This document shows positions 26,158 to 34,751 of a DNA stretch of 64,000 nucleotides, in pieces. The notes beneath the pieces are model-generated. The model was not told the DNA's origin. It made no database searches and saw nothing but the letters and a program-made list of their open reading frames with translations. The stretch comes from Maribacter algarum (ex Zhang et al. 2020) (GTDB lineage Bacteria > Bacteroidota > Bacteroidia > Flavobacteriales > Flavobacteriaceae). Each line of letters begins with the position of its first letter. The stretch's first letter is position 1. The stretch lies in the NCBI RefSeq assembly GCF_005885635.1, contig NZ_VATY01000002.1, positions 248,001-312,000 on the forward strand. Reading direction: 5' to 3'. Made by a program: the position numbers and the translations under genes.

Positions 26158-26787
26158 ATGAATAATGAAAATCAACATTTAAATGACAAAGATCCTGATG
26201 AATTGATTTCAAAAGCTGAAAATAATTCAGGTAAGGACTTGTATGATACAAAAAAGGAACCGAGAAAATCAATGGGAGTCTATTTGAAAAATCAAAATAG
26301 ACTTATAATGAGTTCAATTGCGATTGCAGATAAGAAAGCAGCAATTTTAATTCGAATAAATACGGCGATAATTTCTGCTCTAATAGTATTTGAAAGTTAC
26401 TTTGAAGGAAACTCATCGTTTAATAATCAGATTATTCCAATACTTATTATTGGACTATCTATTTCATTGATTTTTGCCATTCTTGCAGCAAAACCTTTCA
26501 GCTTTATTATGTATAAGGTCTTTAATAAAATCATCAAAAAGAAATATCCCAATTTAGAGGAGAATAACTTTATGATTTTTGAAGTTCCAGAATTTGAGAA
26601 ATACGAATTATCAATGCAAAAGGTTTTAAAGAGTCAAAACTTGCAGATTGGTAACCTTACAAGATTTAATTATTTTATGAGCAAGAGCATATCGAGGAAT
26701 TACTTACAACTAGAAATAGCATACACTGCTTTTTTAATTACATTCTTAATAGTTACCATATTTTATATAAGTTCAAACTACTTTTGA
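26158..26787 (+). CDS. orphan Pycsar effector-like membrane protein (DUF5706/PycTM)
   Basis: A 209-residue protein with a charged N-terminus and three or four membrane segments (about 61-80, 91-111, 186-206). The segment RLIMSSIAIADKKAAILIRIN at 48-68 and the C-terminal NYLQLEIAYTAFLITF follow the pattern of the Pycsar TM effector family, in which a cyclic pyrimidine nucleotide triggers membrane damage during phage infection. Pycsar effectors normally sit beside their cyclase; here neighbours are metabolic and no cyclase adjoins. The gene is visibly more AT-rich than the hydroxylase cluster. Family match is by memory of the pattern. Confidence 0.7.
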   Translation: MNNENQHLNDKDPDELISKAENNSGKDLYDTKKEPRKSMGVYLKNQNRLIMSSIAIADKKAAILIRINTAIISALIVFESYFEGNSSFNNQIIPILIIGLSISLIFAILAAKPFSFIMYKVFNKIIKKKYPNLEENNFMIFEVPEFEKYELSMQKVLKSQNLQIGNLTRFNYFMSKSISRNYLQLEIAYTAFLITFLIVTIFYISSNYF

Positions 26788-26835
26788 ATTTTATGAAGTA
26801 ATTAAATCGATAGGTGAGATAGACTACAAAAAAAT

Positions 26836-27342
26836 ATGATTAAAAGACCAATACTATTTCTTACATGCCTAATTCTTGTAATGGCTTGCAAAGAACAGCT
26901 ACCACAAAAAGCAGAAGTAGCTGCAGTGACTGAGGTAAATTTCCAAGAAGAAAAAGCGGCCATTCTAAATACTTTGAACGGCGAAACCGAAGCTGCCTTC
27001 AGCCGGAATTATGAAGCTTGGCAAGACAAATGGGTACATGACCCGGATATGACTAAAGTCTATCTCAACTTTGCAGACAGCACCTTTTCTGAGTCCATCG
27101 GCTGGGAGGAGGTCGACCAATTCGTTAAGGACTATTTTGTTGCCCACCCTGAACCAGAGCCGCTACCCGAATTGGTAGATGACATCGATGTGCGTTTGTA
27201 TGGCACTGGTGCATGGGTCACATACGAATCCGTAGATTCCCTACGTGGCCGTAAGCGCGAAACCCGCCTTATGGAAAAAGTGGATGGCCAATGGAAAATC
27301 GCAGGTATGCAAACCACCATTTATGGTGTGGAGGAAAAATGA
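26836..27342 (+). CDS. SnoaL/NTF2-like lipoprotein
   Basis: A 168-residue lipoprotein (signal ending LVMACKEQ). The mature part is a single cone-like NTF2 fold: long helix (EEKAAILNTLNGETEAAFSRNYEAWQD), a conserved W, and C-terminal strands ending RKRETRLMEKVDGQWKIAGMQTTIY, as in DUF4440/SnoaL_3 proteins. Such proteins bind small ligands or act as accessory domains; no catalytic residues can be assigned. It lies 48 bp before a zinc hydrolase and may be co-transcribed. Confidence 0.78.
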   Translation: MIKRPILFLTCLILVMACKEQLPQKAEVAAVTEVNFQEEKAAILNTLNGETEAAFSRNYEAWQDKWVHDPDMTKVYLNFADSTFSESIGWEEVDQFVKDYFVAHPEPEPLPELVDDIDVRLYGTGAWVTYESVDSLRGRKRETRLMEKVDGQWKIAGMQTTIYGVEEK

Positions 27343-27390
27343 GGAATGCTTCTATTCTTCTTGTATCTTAGCTCAGTACTCTAATGAAAA

Positions 27391-28446
27391 ATGAAGAACA
27401 TGGTATCTAAAATTTTCACATTACTTGTGATTTTATTTTCGACCCTATCCCTAATAGGGCAGAGTTCCTTTGAAACGGCCTATTCCGAAGGTAGCTGGCC
27501 TTCGGTAAAAAACCTTCAAATTGACTTTTATGACAATCAGGAAAATGAAACCTTTCTGCCTATTTCCATTATCAAAGGTAATACGGAAGGTCCTGTTTTT
27601 ACGATGGTTGCTGGGGTACATGGGTATGAATATCCCCCTATTGTTGCCGTACAAGAATTGTTGCAAGAAATCAAGGCGTCAGCATTGACAGGTACGCTGA
27701 TTGTGATTCCTATTGCCAGTACGAATTCCTTTTTCACACGTACGCCTTTTAAGAATGCGAACGATGGCGTTAATTTGAATGGTGCTTTTCCAGGAGAAGT
27801 AGAAGGAACCGTGACCCAACAGATTGCGCATTTTATTACAAAGGAAGTCATTCCTAAAACCAATGTGTTTTTGGATATCCATGGGGGAGATGCCAGTGAG
27901 GATTTGTTACCCTTCATTTGCTATTACAACAACGAGCAAAAACCCGAACAAACCCAATTGGCGAAGGAGCTTTCTGAGGTTAGTGGTTTTGAATATATCG
28001 TTTCCTATCCGTACACTTTAAAAGATAATGACCCTGCCAAATATGTTTTTAAACAAGCCGTACAAGATGGAAAAACGGGACTGAGTATTGAATCGGGAAA
28101 GTTGGGCAATGTGCAAAAAGATGCAGTGGATTTGATTAAAGTGGGTGTTTATAATATGCTCGATAAAATGGGGATGTACGACAATGCTAAGAGAACTGAT
28201 ATAACCCATAAGCATTTTAATAGTCAAGATTATATCCGCTCGCCAAACCAAGGCATATTTTACAGCGACTACAAAGCAGGAGATTCTGTAGAAGACGGCG
28301 CTGTGGTGGGAGTCATTAAAGATGTATTCGGGAAAGTGACGGCTGATATCAAGGCGCCCAAATCTGGAATTATCTTATACAAAATTGGTACACCTCCTGT
28401 CAGTAAAGATGAAACACTAATCTGTATTAGTAGCTTCGATAAATAG
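27391..28446 (+). CDS. succinylglutamate desuccinylase/aspartoacylase-family zinc hydrolase, exported
   Basis: A 351-residue M14-like hydrolase with an N-terminal signal peptide (LLVILFSTLSLIGQ), so it acts in the periplasm unlike classical AstE. Zinc ligands are seen in GVHGYEYPP (HxxE) and LDIHGGDA, with catalytic Glu in LSIESGKLG. A C-terminal beta-domain (YKAGDSVEDGAVVGVIKD) resembles a lipoyl-like fold found in this family. It probably removes acyl groups from amino acids. The next gene, an M20 amidohydrolase, starts 7 bp after its stop, suggesting linked steps on N-acyl amino acids. Confidence 0.85.
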   Translation: MKNMVSKIFTLLVILFSTLSLIGQSSFETAYSEGSWPSVKNLQIDFYDNQENETFLPISIIKGNTEGPVFTMVAGVHGYEYPPIVAVQELLQEIKASALTGTLIVIPIASTNSFFTRTPFKNANDGVNLNGAFPGEVEGTVTQQIAHFITKEVIPKTNVFLDIHGGDASEDLLPFICYYNNEQKPEQTQLAKELSEVSGFEYIVSYPYTLKDNDPAKYVFKQAVQDGKTGLSIESGKLGNVQKDAVDLIKVGVYNMLDKMGMYDNAKRTDITHKHFNSQDYIRSPNQGIFYSDYKAGDSVEDGAVVGVIKDVFGKVTADIKAPKSGIILYKIGTPPVSKDETLICISSFDK

Positions 28447-28453
28447 CACATTG

Positions 28454-29587
28454 ATGAACCCTGAAATCTTAAGTTTAAGAAAAGAAATTCATGAAAACCC
28501 TGAATTGTCAGGGTTTGAATATGAAACCGCGAAGCGAATCCGGAATTTTATCGTGGAGCATCACCCGACAACTATGCTCGAGAATTTGGGTGGAACTGGA
28601 GTAGCCGCCATTTATAAATTCCCTAAAAAAGGACCATCGATTACCATTCGCTGCGAGTTGGATGCGTTGCCTATTCAAGAGGTTAATGATTTTGAGCATC
28701 AATCAAAAAACAAAGGCGTTTCCCATAAATGTGGGCATGATGGTCATATGGCCATCGTTTCAGGTTTAATATTTTGGTTGAAGGAACAATCTTTTGATTC
28801 TGGAGAAGTCATTCTATTGTTTCAACCTGCAGAGGAAAATGGAGAAGGGGCCTATCGCGTTCTACAAGATGAACGGTTCAAGAAACTGAAAACCGATTAC
28901 ATCTTTGCATTGCACAACATTCCCAAAGAACCACTTCATAGTGTCATACTCATGAAAAAAGGCTTTTCCGCGGAGGTTCAAAGTCTTATCATACGACTAA
29001 AAGGAAAAGAGTCTCATGCTGCGGAACCAGAGAACGGAATAAATCCGGCATTGGGCCTATCAGAGCTAGTAACCACCTTTTCAAGTCTTGAAGTCATTAA
29101 TCCCGAAGATGAAAATTTTACCTTACTCACTCCCGTACATCTTAATATGGGGCAAAAGGCATACGGAGTCTCACCTGCTAATGGCGAATTACATTATACC
29201 ATGCGTGCATGGAGTAGCGAGAACATGTCTGCTTTAAAAACGCAGATAAAATCGAGCGTGGAGAAAATATGCCAAACACAAAGACTTGCATACGAATTAG
29301 AATGGTTAGAACATTTTCCTGCTGCAGCCAATGATGTCGAAAGCAACATTTATGTTTCCAAAGCAGCGAAAGAAAATAATTTTCAAATCATAGAAAGGCC
29401 TTATCCATTTAAATTTGGCGAAGATTTTGGCTGGTTTTCAAAGGAATACAAAACAGCCATGTTTGGACTGGGGGCAGGGGAGGATATGCCTGCCTTGCAC
29501 AATGCGGATTATGACTTTCCTGATGAGCTATTGGACACAGGAATTGCGATGTTCAAATTCATTATTTCAAGCATCTTGAAAGCGTAA
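28454..29587 (+). CDS. M20 family amidohydrolase (IAA-amino acid hydrolase-like)
   Basis: A 377-residue cytoplasmic metallo-amidohydrolase. The M20D metal-binding signature is KCGHDGHMA near 96-104 and EENGEGA near 138, with a dimerisation domain between (KGKESHAAEPENG) and HNADYDFPD at the end. The ATG at 28454 is used; the TTG one codon before is the other reading. These enzymes cleave N-acyl amino acids or hippurate-like amides. It follows the exported AstE-like hydrolase and overlaps the next small membrane gene by one base (TAATG). Confidence 0.88.
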   Translation: MNPEILSLRKEIHENPELSGFEYETAKRIRNFIVEHHPTTMLENLGGTGVAAIYKFPKKGPSITIRCELDALPIQEVNDFEHQSKNKGVSHKCGHDGHMAIVSGLIFWLKEQSFDSGEVILLFQPAEENGEGAYRVLQDERFKKLKTDYIFALHNIPKEPLHSVILMKKGFSAEVQSLIIRLKGKESHAAEPENGINPALGLSELVTTFSSLEVINPEDENFTLLTPVHLNMGQKAYGVSPANGELHYTMRAWSSENMSALKTQIKSSVEKICQTQRLAYELEWLEHFPAAANDVESNIYVSKAAKENNFQIIERPYPFKFGEDFGWFSKEYKTAMFGLGAGEDMPALHNADYDFPDELLDTGIAMFKFIISSILKA

Positions 29588-29877
29588 TGAAACTTTTTGG
29601 TAAAAGACTTTTAGTTTTTTTGGCAATCATCGTCCTTATTTTACTGATTCCACTAGTTGCTATGCAGTTTACAGATAAGGTCAACTGGGGTTTGGGTGAT
29701 TTTTTGATTGCAGGATTCTTACTTTTCACAACGGCTATATTAATAGAACTTCTTACCCAAGGAATTCCGAATAGAACGCACCGACTTGTGCTCATCAGTT
29801 TAGTCTTTCTAGGATTTTTATTACTTTGGGCGGAGTTGGCGGTTGGCATCTTCGGAAGTGGAATTGCAGGAGATTAG
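29587..29877 (+). CDS. small three-helix membrane protein
   Basis: Ninety-six residues with three hydrophobic segments (9-26, 36-57, 69-90) separated by short polar turns; the middle turn has TQGIPNRTHR. No signal peptide cleavage site and no catalytic motif. The ATG overlaps the stop of the amidohydrolase by one base, so it belongs to the same operon. Members of this shape are common as unnamed membrane proteins in Flavobacteriaceae. Function unknown. Confidence 0.75.
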   Translation: MKLFGKRLLVFLAIIVLILLIPLVAMQFTDKVNWGLGDFLIAGFLLFTTAILIELLTQGIPNRTHRLVLISLVFLGFLLLWAELAVGIFGSGIAGD

Positions 29878-29921
29878 GAATAAAAGTGTATTTTTCAAAG
29901 AACGTTAGTTCTATCGCTTTT

Positions 29922-30800
29922 ATGAAAAATGAGCTTCCGCAAATACAGTTTGAATCCAGTTTCTTTCAAGTAGAAGGAATCGAGATTATTACACTTGAGG
30001 GTCTAATGCAACGACGTGAAAGTCTGAACCACTTTCCTGAAAAGCCACATCAACTTGAATTTTACGCTTTGGCCTACTATACGGCTGGAAGAACCAAACA
30101 TTTGGTTGATTTTGTATGGCATGAAGTCAAAGCAAATACCCTATTATACTTGTCTAAAGGGCAGGTAAATGCTTTTAATTTCAAGGCTGATATCAAAGGC
30201 TACTTGATACTATTTACGGAGGACTATTTTATAAAGCAACTGAACAGATTACCGAATACGGAGGTGGTGCGTTTATTCAATTCTCATTTATTCTCGCCTA
30301 AACTTCAGATACCTGACAATTCTAAAGTTCAAAATTATATTGAACTGTTGTTCGCCGAGTTTTACGATGAGAAGGAATCTTATAACAAGGCCAATACTAT
30401 TGATGCCCTCTTTACAGTACTTTTTTCAAAATTGGAACAGCTCAAAAAGTTTCAGACTTTTCATATAAAAGAATCCGAAAAGCTTTCTCAGTTTTTACAG
30501 TTTAAATCTTTGGTAGAACAGCACTTTACCCAAAGTAGAAACGCCGATTTCTATGCAGACAAAATGCATATGAGTTATAAGCATTTGAATAGTATATGCA
30601 AAGAAATTATCGATAGTACGGCAAAGCAATTTATTGATGCTTTTATAATACTAGAGTCGAAAAGGCGATTAATAAATTCCTCTGTAAAAAGCACCGAATT
30701 GGCCTTCAATATGGGTTTTGAAGAACCCACAAATTTTGTCAAGTACTTTAAGAAAAAGACTGGATTAACCCCAAATATGTTCAAAAATACTCATAAATAG
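29922..30800 (+). CDS. AraC-family transcriptional regulator
   Basis: A 292-residue regulator. An N-terminal cupin-like effector domain (FYALAYYTAGRTKHLVDF, LLYLSKGQVNAF) is followed by a C-terminal AraC double helix-turn-helix with RNADFYADKMHMSYKHLNSICKE and ELAFNMGFEEPTNFVKYFKKKTGLTP. The ATG at 29922 is preferred; a longer frame from 29826 would overlap the preceding gene and has a Gly/Trp-rich start without family similarity. Likely targets are the neighbouring hydrolase or SnoaL genes. The upstream gene ends 44 bp before. Confidence 0.88.
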   Translation: MKNELPQIQFESSFFQVEGIEIITLEGLMQRRESLNHFPEKPHQLEFYALAYYTAGRTKHLVDFVWHEVKANTLLYLSKGQVNAFNFKADIKGYLILFTEDYFIKQLNRLPNTEVVRLFNSHLFSPKLQIPDNSKVQNYIELLFAEFYDEKESYNKANTIDALFTVLFSKLEQLKKFQTFHIKESEKLSQFLQFKSLVEQHFTQSRNADFYADKMHMSYKHLNSICKEIIDSTAKQFIDAFIILESKRRLINSSVKSTELAFNMGFEEPTNFVKYFKKKTGLTPNMFKNTHK

Positions 30801-30866
30801 AGTTGTAGGTTCGATATTTACCATTTTTGAATTCATTTTCACCTTTCTTTCGGTGTATCCTAATTT

Positions 30867-30874
30867 TAGATTTG
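30867..30874 (+). promoter_or_regulatory. -7 promoter element for the SnoaL lipoprotein gene
   Basis: TAGATTTG matches TAnnTTTG, 21 bases before the ATG at 30896. A TTTC at 30844-30847 is at about the right distance for a weak -33 element. This would start a new transcript after the AraC gene. Confidence 0.55.
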
Positions 30875-30895
30875 TACCAACAAAATATCTAAAAT

Positions 30896-31774
30896 ATGAA
30901 ATACACACTTATCGCAATTACCATGACCATGGCAATATGGTCTTGCAAATCACAGAAGAAAGAAGAAGTACCTATTGAAAATCAAAAAGAAGAAAAAATG
31001 GAAGTATCAAACAAAGAAAAAGCAATTGACGTTTTAAGTAGTTTAGAAACAGGTGACCAAAGTGCCATTGGGTATATCAACCCAGAAAAGTATACACAAC
31101 ACAACTTGGGCGTTGCTGATGGATTGGAAGGTTTCGGGGCTGTTCTACAGAATGCGCCCGAAGGTGGATTCAAGGCTAAAGTTGTGCGTGCCTATAAAGA
31201 TGGTGACTATGTATTTACCCACACCATTTACGACTTTTTCGGACCGAAAATCGGTTTTGATGTATTTCGATTTGAAAACGGAAAAATTGTTGAACACTGG
31301 GATAACTTAATAGCTGTTGCACCTGCCAACTCTAGTGGGCGAACCCAAACAGATGGACCTTACGAAGCAACTGACCTTGAAAAGACCGCCGCTAACAAAC
31401 AATTGGTAAGCGATTTTGTATCCACGATTCTGGTAAGAGGTGAAATGGACAAAATTGCCAATTTTATTGATGGAGCCGACGAGGCTTATTTACAACATAA
31501 TCCTGCCGTGGCTGATGGTTTGTCGGGATTAGGAAAAGCATTGGAAGGAATGGCCAAACAAGGCATTTCTATGGTGTACAACACTACTCATAAAGTATTA
31601 GGAGAAGGTAATTTTGTCCTTGCCATTAGTGAAGGTACTCTTGGAGATGCTCCAACCTCTTACTACGATTTGTTTCGAGTTGCCGATGGTAAAATTGTTG
31701 AGCACTGGGATGTTATTGAGACGATAGCTCCAGAATCTGAATGGAAGAATAGCAATGGTAAGTTTAATTTTTAA
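30896..31774 (+). CDS. tandem SnoaL-like lipoprotein
   Basis: A 292-residue lipoprotein (signal ending IWSCKSQ). It contains two homologous SnoaL-like domains: the first has YTQHNLGVADGLEGFG, then IYDFFGPKIGFDVFRFENGKIVEHWD; the second has YLQHNPAVADGLSGLG and SYYDLFRVADGKIVEHWD. This is an internal duplication of a single-domain polyketide cyclase-like fold. These proteins bind small ligands; enzyme activity is not established. It begins a transcript that also covers the small gene at 31786. Confidence 0.85.
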   Translation: MKYTLIAITMTMAIWSCKSQKKEEVPIENQKEEKMEVSNKEKAIDVLSSLETGDQSAIGYINPEKYTQHNLGVADGLEGFGAVLQNAPEGGFKAKVVRAYKDGDYVFTHTIYDFFGPKIGFDVFRFENGKIVEHWDNLIAVAPANSSGRTQTDGPYEATDLEKTAANKQLVSDFVSTILVRGEMDKIANFIDGADEAYLQHNPAVADGLSGLGKALEGMAKQGISMVYNTTHKVLGEGNFVLAISEGTLGDAPTSYYDLFRVADGKIVEHWDVIETIAPESEWKNSNGKFNF

Positions 31775-31785
31775 AATTCTGCAGT

Positions 31786-32151
31786 ATGAAACTTACTGTT
31801 ATCTTTTTAATTAGCACCCTCGTTTTAACGAGTCAAAAGAAAACTGAGCCTGTAAAACCTTATGTTATAGAAGTAACAACTTTTAAGTATATAGCAACAG
31901 TTAATGCTGAGACATTTTGGGTAGCAGATGCTGAATTAGAAGCAGATTACACTAGTGTTCAACCCGGATTTATAAGTCGTGAAAGTGGTTTTTCACAAAC
32001 AACTGGTGAAGTAGTCGTAGTGGTTCGCTGGAAGACTATGGCAGACGCAGAAGCCTCAATGCAGAAGTTTATAACGGATAAATCAGTTACAACCTATGCA
32101 AAGATGATTGATGTAAAAACGATGAAAATGAATCGTTACAGTGTGCATTAA
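31786..32151 (+). CDS. small exported ABM-like protein
   Basis: A 121-residue protein with a weak N-terminal signal (KLTVIFLISTLVLTS). The rest, including YVIEVTTFKYIATVNAETFW, GFISRESGFSQ and VRWKTMADAEASMQKF, has the layout of the dimeric alpha-beta barrel antibiotic biosynthesis monooxygenase (ABM) family. It is 11 bp after the tandem SnoaL gene and ahead of a terminator. It may be an accessory protein; substrate unknown. Confidence 0.7.
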   Translation: MKLTVIFLISTLVLTSQKKTEPVKPYVIEVTTFKYIATVNAETFWVADAELEADYTSVQPGFISRESGFSQTTGEVVVVVRWKTMADAEASMQKFITDKSVTTYAKMIDVKTMKMNRYSVH

Positions 32152-32171
32152 GTTCCCCAATTCTTGCGTTT

Positions 32172-32206
32172 AAAGCGGGTTGGATGGTTATTCAATCCGC
32201 TTTTTT
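32172..32206 (+). terminator. terminator after the ABM-like gene
   Basis: AAAGCGGGTTG at 32172-32182 pairs with CAATCCGCTTT at 32193-32203 with one G-T wobble, then a run of Ts. It ends the SnoaL/ABM transcript and abuts the stop of hxlR, which comes from the other side. Confidence 0.7.
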
Positions 32207-32552
32207 ATGGCGTGGCTATTACATTTTGTTTTGCTACCAGTTGATCTCCCCATTCCGCAATAGCTTTGAGTAAGGGAATAAGTGTTTTGCCCAAATCGGT
32301 TAGGGAGTACTCTACTTTTAATGGAGGTTTCGAGGTATAGACCTTTCTTTTCACGATTCCGTCTTCTTCGAGATTCTTTAATTGTAAACTCAGCGTACGT
32401 TCGGTTACTGATATCATCTGTTTACGTAATTCATTATAGCGCAAAGGGCTATTTATCAAATGATATAAAATAACCGTTTTCCACTTGCCACCAATGATAC
32501 CCATGGTGATACTTGTGCAACACGGGTATGTTTTGCCATTTACCTTGTACAT
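32205..32552 (-). CDS. HxlR-family winged-helix regulator
   Basis: A 115-residue HxlR/YodB-type repressor or activator. The typical segment MGIIGGKWKTVILYHLINSPLRYNELR gives the recognition helix; CC at 11-12 within TYPCCTS is the usual N-terminal Cys site that senses quinones, aldehydes or disulfide stress in this family. Divergent from the alcohol-dehydrogenase-like operon at 32668, whose promoter overlaps a palindrome; it likely controls that operon and itself. Confidence 0.9.
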   Translation of the reverse strand: MYKVNGKTYPCCTSITMGIIGGKWKTVILYHLINSPLRYNELRKQMISVTERTLSLQLKNLEEDGIVKRKVYTSKPPLKVEYSLTDLGKTLIPLLKAIAEWGDQLVAKQNVIATP

Positions 32553-32599
32553 AATACTTAAAATTTTGCTAAAATCGCTACTATACTTTTTGACCGTTA

Positions 32600-32630
32600 T
32601 TGCAAAGATAAATCGCTATACTTAGTTTTG
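32600..32630 (+). promoter_or_regulatory. strong Bacteroidota promoter of the redox operon
   Basis: TTG at 32600-32602, 20 bases, then TAGTTTTG at 32623-32630. Both elements and the spacing fit the Bacteroidota -33/-7 consensus. The start site would be near 32637, about 30 bases before the ATG at 32668. Confidence 0.7.
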
Positions 32631-32631
32631 C

Positions 32632-32650
32632 AACTATATTTTTTATAGTT
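32632..32650. promoter_or_regulatory. palindromic operator candidate for HxlR
   Basis: AACTATA, five Ts, TATAGTT: a perfect 7-bp arm palindrome of 19 bp, placed over the predicted transcription start. TTGCAAA at 32600-32606 and TTTGCAA at 32627-32633 form a second inverted pair flanking the promoter. Both are well placed for repression by the divergent HxlR protein. Confidence 0.5.
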
Positions 32651-32667
32651 TAATAAAATACACTCGT

Positions 32668-33657
32668 ATGAAAGCAATGATTATTAATGAATATGGTGAA
32701 AGTTCAGTATTCGCAAAAGAAGAAATAGCAATACCTTCCTTAAAGTCTGGGGAAGCACTCATTAAAATAGGGGCGTCTAGTGTTAATACGGTAGATACCA
32801 TGATTCGAAAAATGGGTAAAGACCTGCCCTTATCACCAGATGCGCCTGCCATACTGGGTATGGACTTTGCCGGAACCATTGAATCTATTTCTGGGGACGT
32901 TACTGGGTTTTCAGTCGGAGATGAAGTATATGGTTGTGTTGGTGGTCTTGCTGAATTGCCGGGTACTTTGGCGGAGTATGTTGCGGCTGACGTCAAGCTT
33001 ATAGCTAAAAAACCCAAAAATATAACTATGAAAGAAGCGGCCGCCATTCCGTTAGTAGGTATTACGGCTTACGAGGGTCTTGTGCGTGCTGGCATCACAG
33101 CAGGTCAAAGGGTATTGGTTCATGGAGGGTCCGGTGGTGTTGGTCATATAGCATTACAATTAGCAAAGCACTTTGGGGCAAATGTTTACTCCACAGGAGG
33201 AGGTGAAAAACAATTGGCACTCATTGAGGAACTTGGGGCAACCCCCATTAACTATAAAACGGAAACCGTTGAAGACTACGTTCAAAAACACACTAATGGT
33301 AATGGTTTTGATATTGTATATGATTCCGTTGGAGGAGGAAACCTGATCAATTCGTTTAATGCAGCGACGCTGAACGGTCATATTGCTACGACGGTTTCGC
33401 TATGCGAACTAGACCTCACATTAGCACATTTTAAAGGACTTTCGTTGCATGTAGTGTTTATGTTGATTCCCATGTTGCATGATCATAAACGCGAAGAGCA
33501 CGGAAAAATATTGCAACATATCGCTGAAATAGTTGAAGGAGGAGGTCTACAAGTTGTACTAGACGAACAGTCTTTTTCACTGGAAGATGCCGGAAAGGCC
33601 CATGCACGTTTAGAGAGTGGGCAGGCCATTGGAAAAGTAGTCGTAGTAAATGAATAG
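32668..33657 (+). CDS. quinone-oxidoreductase-like MDR enzyme
   Basis: A 329-residue NAD(P)H-dependent medium-chain dehydrogenase/reductase. The cofactor site is VLVHGGSGGVGHIALQLAKHFGA near 150-172; the N-terminal GroES-like domain has GMDFAGTIES. No zinc-ligand cysteines are in the usual places, matching the zinc-independent quinone oxidoreductases, which reduce quinones or enals. First gene of a five-gene operon (gaps of 3 to 23 bp) divergent from HxlR; a role in electrophile or quinone detoxification is inferred. Confidence 0.88.
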   Translation: MKAMIINEYGESSVFAKEEIAIPSLKSGEALIKIGASSVNTVDTMIRKMGKDLPLSPDAPAILGMDFAGTIESISGDVTGFSVGDEVYGCVGGLAELPGTLAEYVAADVKLIAKKPKNITMKEAAAIPLVGITAYEGLVRAGITAGQRVLVHGGSGGVGHIALQLAKHFGANVYSTGGGEKQLALIEELGATPINYKTETVEDYVQKHTNGNGFDIVYDSVGGGNLINSFNAATLNGHIATTVSLCELDLTLAHFKGLSLHVVFMLIPMLHDHKREEHGKILQHIAEIVEGGGLQVVLDEQSFSLEDAGKAHARLESGQAIGKVVVVNE

Positions 33658-33660
33658 CAC

Positions 33661-34728
33661 ATGTATACCAAAAAGCAATATCGCATATCGATTGTTCTGA
33701 GTTGGACAAAGCGTTATATTTTAATTTTTTTCCTACTTGCCATCATACCGGTTATTTTTTATGAACTGGCCGAATGGAAGTGGCTGCAATTACCTTGGTT
33801 GCCCATCGGACTTATTGGTACTGCCTTGGCTTTTATCAGCGGTTTTAAGAATAATGCCGCTTATGATAGACTCTGGGAAGCACGTAAAATCTATGGTGGC
33901 ATTGTGAATGCATCAAGAACCTTGACTACTATGGTCAATGACTTTATTACGGACGAGTTTGCAGCTAAAAAATATTTGGACAGCGATCTTTTTAAAATTC
34001 GAAAGGAGATTATTATGAGACATGTTGCATGGATGACGGCCTTAAGATATTCCTTGAGGAAACCCAAAGAATGGGAATCTTCGTTTAGCAATAAATCGGA
34101 TAAAGAGTTTATGAAAAGTATTGAGGTCGATGAATATAAATATTCGTTGAAAGAGCAGTTGGAAGGTTATTTATCAGATGCCGAACTAGAAGAGGTTCTC
34201 AGTAAAACGAACAAGCAAACGGGCTGTTTAAAACTCCAGTCGAATCATTTTAAAAAACTGAAAATAAGCGGTTTGATTGAAGACTTTCGACATATGGAAT
34301 TCAAAAATAGTATTGAGGAGCTCTTTACATTACAGGGAAAAGCGGAGAGAATCAAAAATTTTCCATATCCCAGACAATTTGCGACCTTAAACATCATCTT
34401 TGTCTGGATTTTTATAATCCTAATTCCTTTTGGTTTAATGAATGAATTTGAAAACATTGGGGATAGGCTAATGCAGAGTCATGCCAATCTGATTACCAAC
34501 AACTTTGTTTGGCTTTCTGTCCCGTTTAGTATGGTAATCTCTTGGATATTTATGTTGATGGAACGTGTTGGCGACACTTCAGAAAACCCTTTTGACGGAG
34601 GAATGAATAACGGAGTGCCCATAACCACAATGAGCAGAGGTATTGAAATCGATATCCGAGAGATGATCGATGACGACAAACAAGAAATACCCCAACCTTA
34701 TCCAAAGACCAGAGATTCTCAAATGTAA
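33661..34728 (+). CDS. bestrophin-family anion channel
   Basis: A 355-residue inner-membrane protein of the bestrophin/UPF0187 family, whose members are pentameric chloride or other ion channels. The N-terminal helices ([21 protein letters not shown] and [19 protein letters not shown]) are followed by [20 protein letters not shown], the family hallmark, with two further helices near 245-300. The ATG is three bases after the MDR stop, so it is part of the operon. Its grouping with redox enzymes is unusual. The DUF4437 gene start overlaps its stop. Confidence 0.88.
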   Translation: MYTKKQYRISIVLSWTKRYILIFFLLAIIPVIFYELAEWKWLQLPWLPIGLIGTALAFISGFKNNAAYDRLWEARKIYGGIVNASRTLTTMVNDFITDEFAAKKYLDSDLFKIRKEIIMRHVAWMTALRYSLRKPKEWESSFSNKSDKEFMKSIEVDEYKYSLKEQLEGYLSDAELEEVLSKTNKQTGCLKLQSNHFKKLKISGLIEDFRHMEFKNSIEELFTLQGKAERIKNFPYPRQFATLNIIFVWIFIILIPFGLMNEFENIGDRLMQSHANLITNNFVWLSVPFSMVISWIFMLMERVGDTSENPFDGGMNNGVPITTMSRGIEIDIREMIDDDKQEIPQPYPKTRDSQM

Positions 34729-34751
34729 TGTTGAAAATTGTTCTAGGGAAA

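Noticed and set aside
26158-26787. Complete Pycsar system
   Set aside because: Only the effector-like gene is present; the nearest cyclase is 13 kb away, membrane bound and of the ordinary class III type.
29826-29921. Upstream extension of the AraC gene
   Set aside because: Overlaps the preceding membrane gene and encodes a Gly/Trp-rich stretch unlike AraC proteins; ATG at 29922 is preferred.
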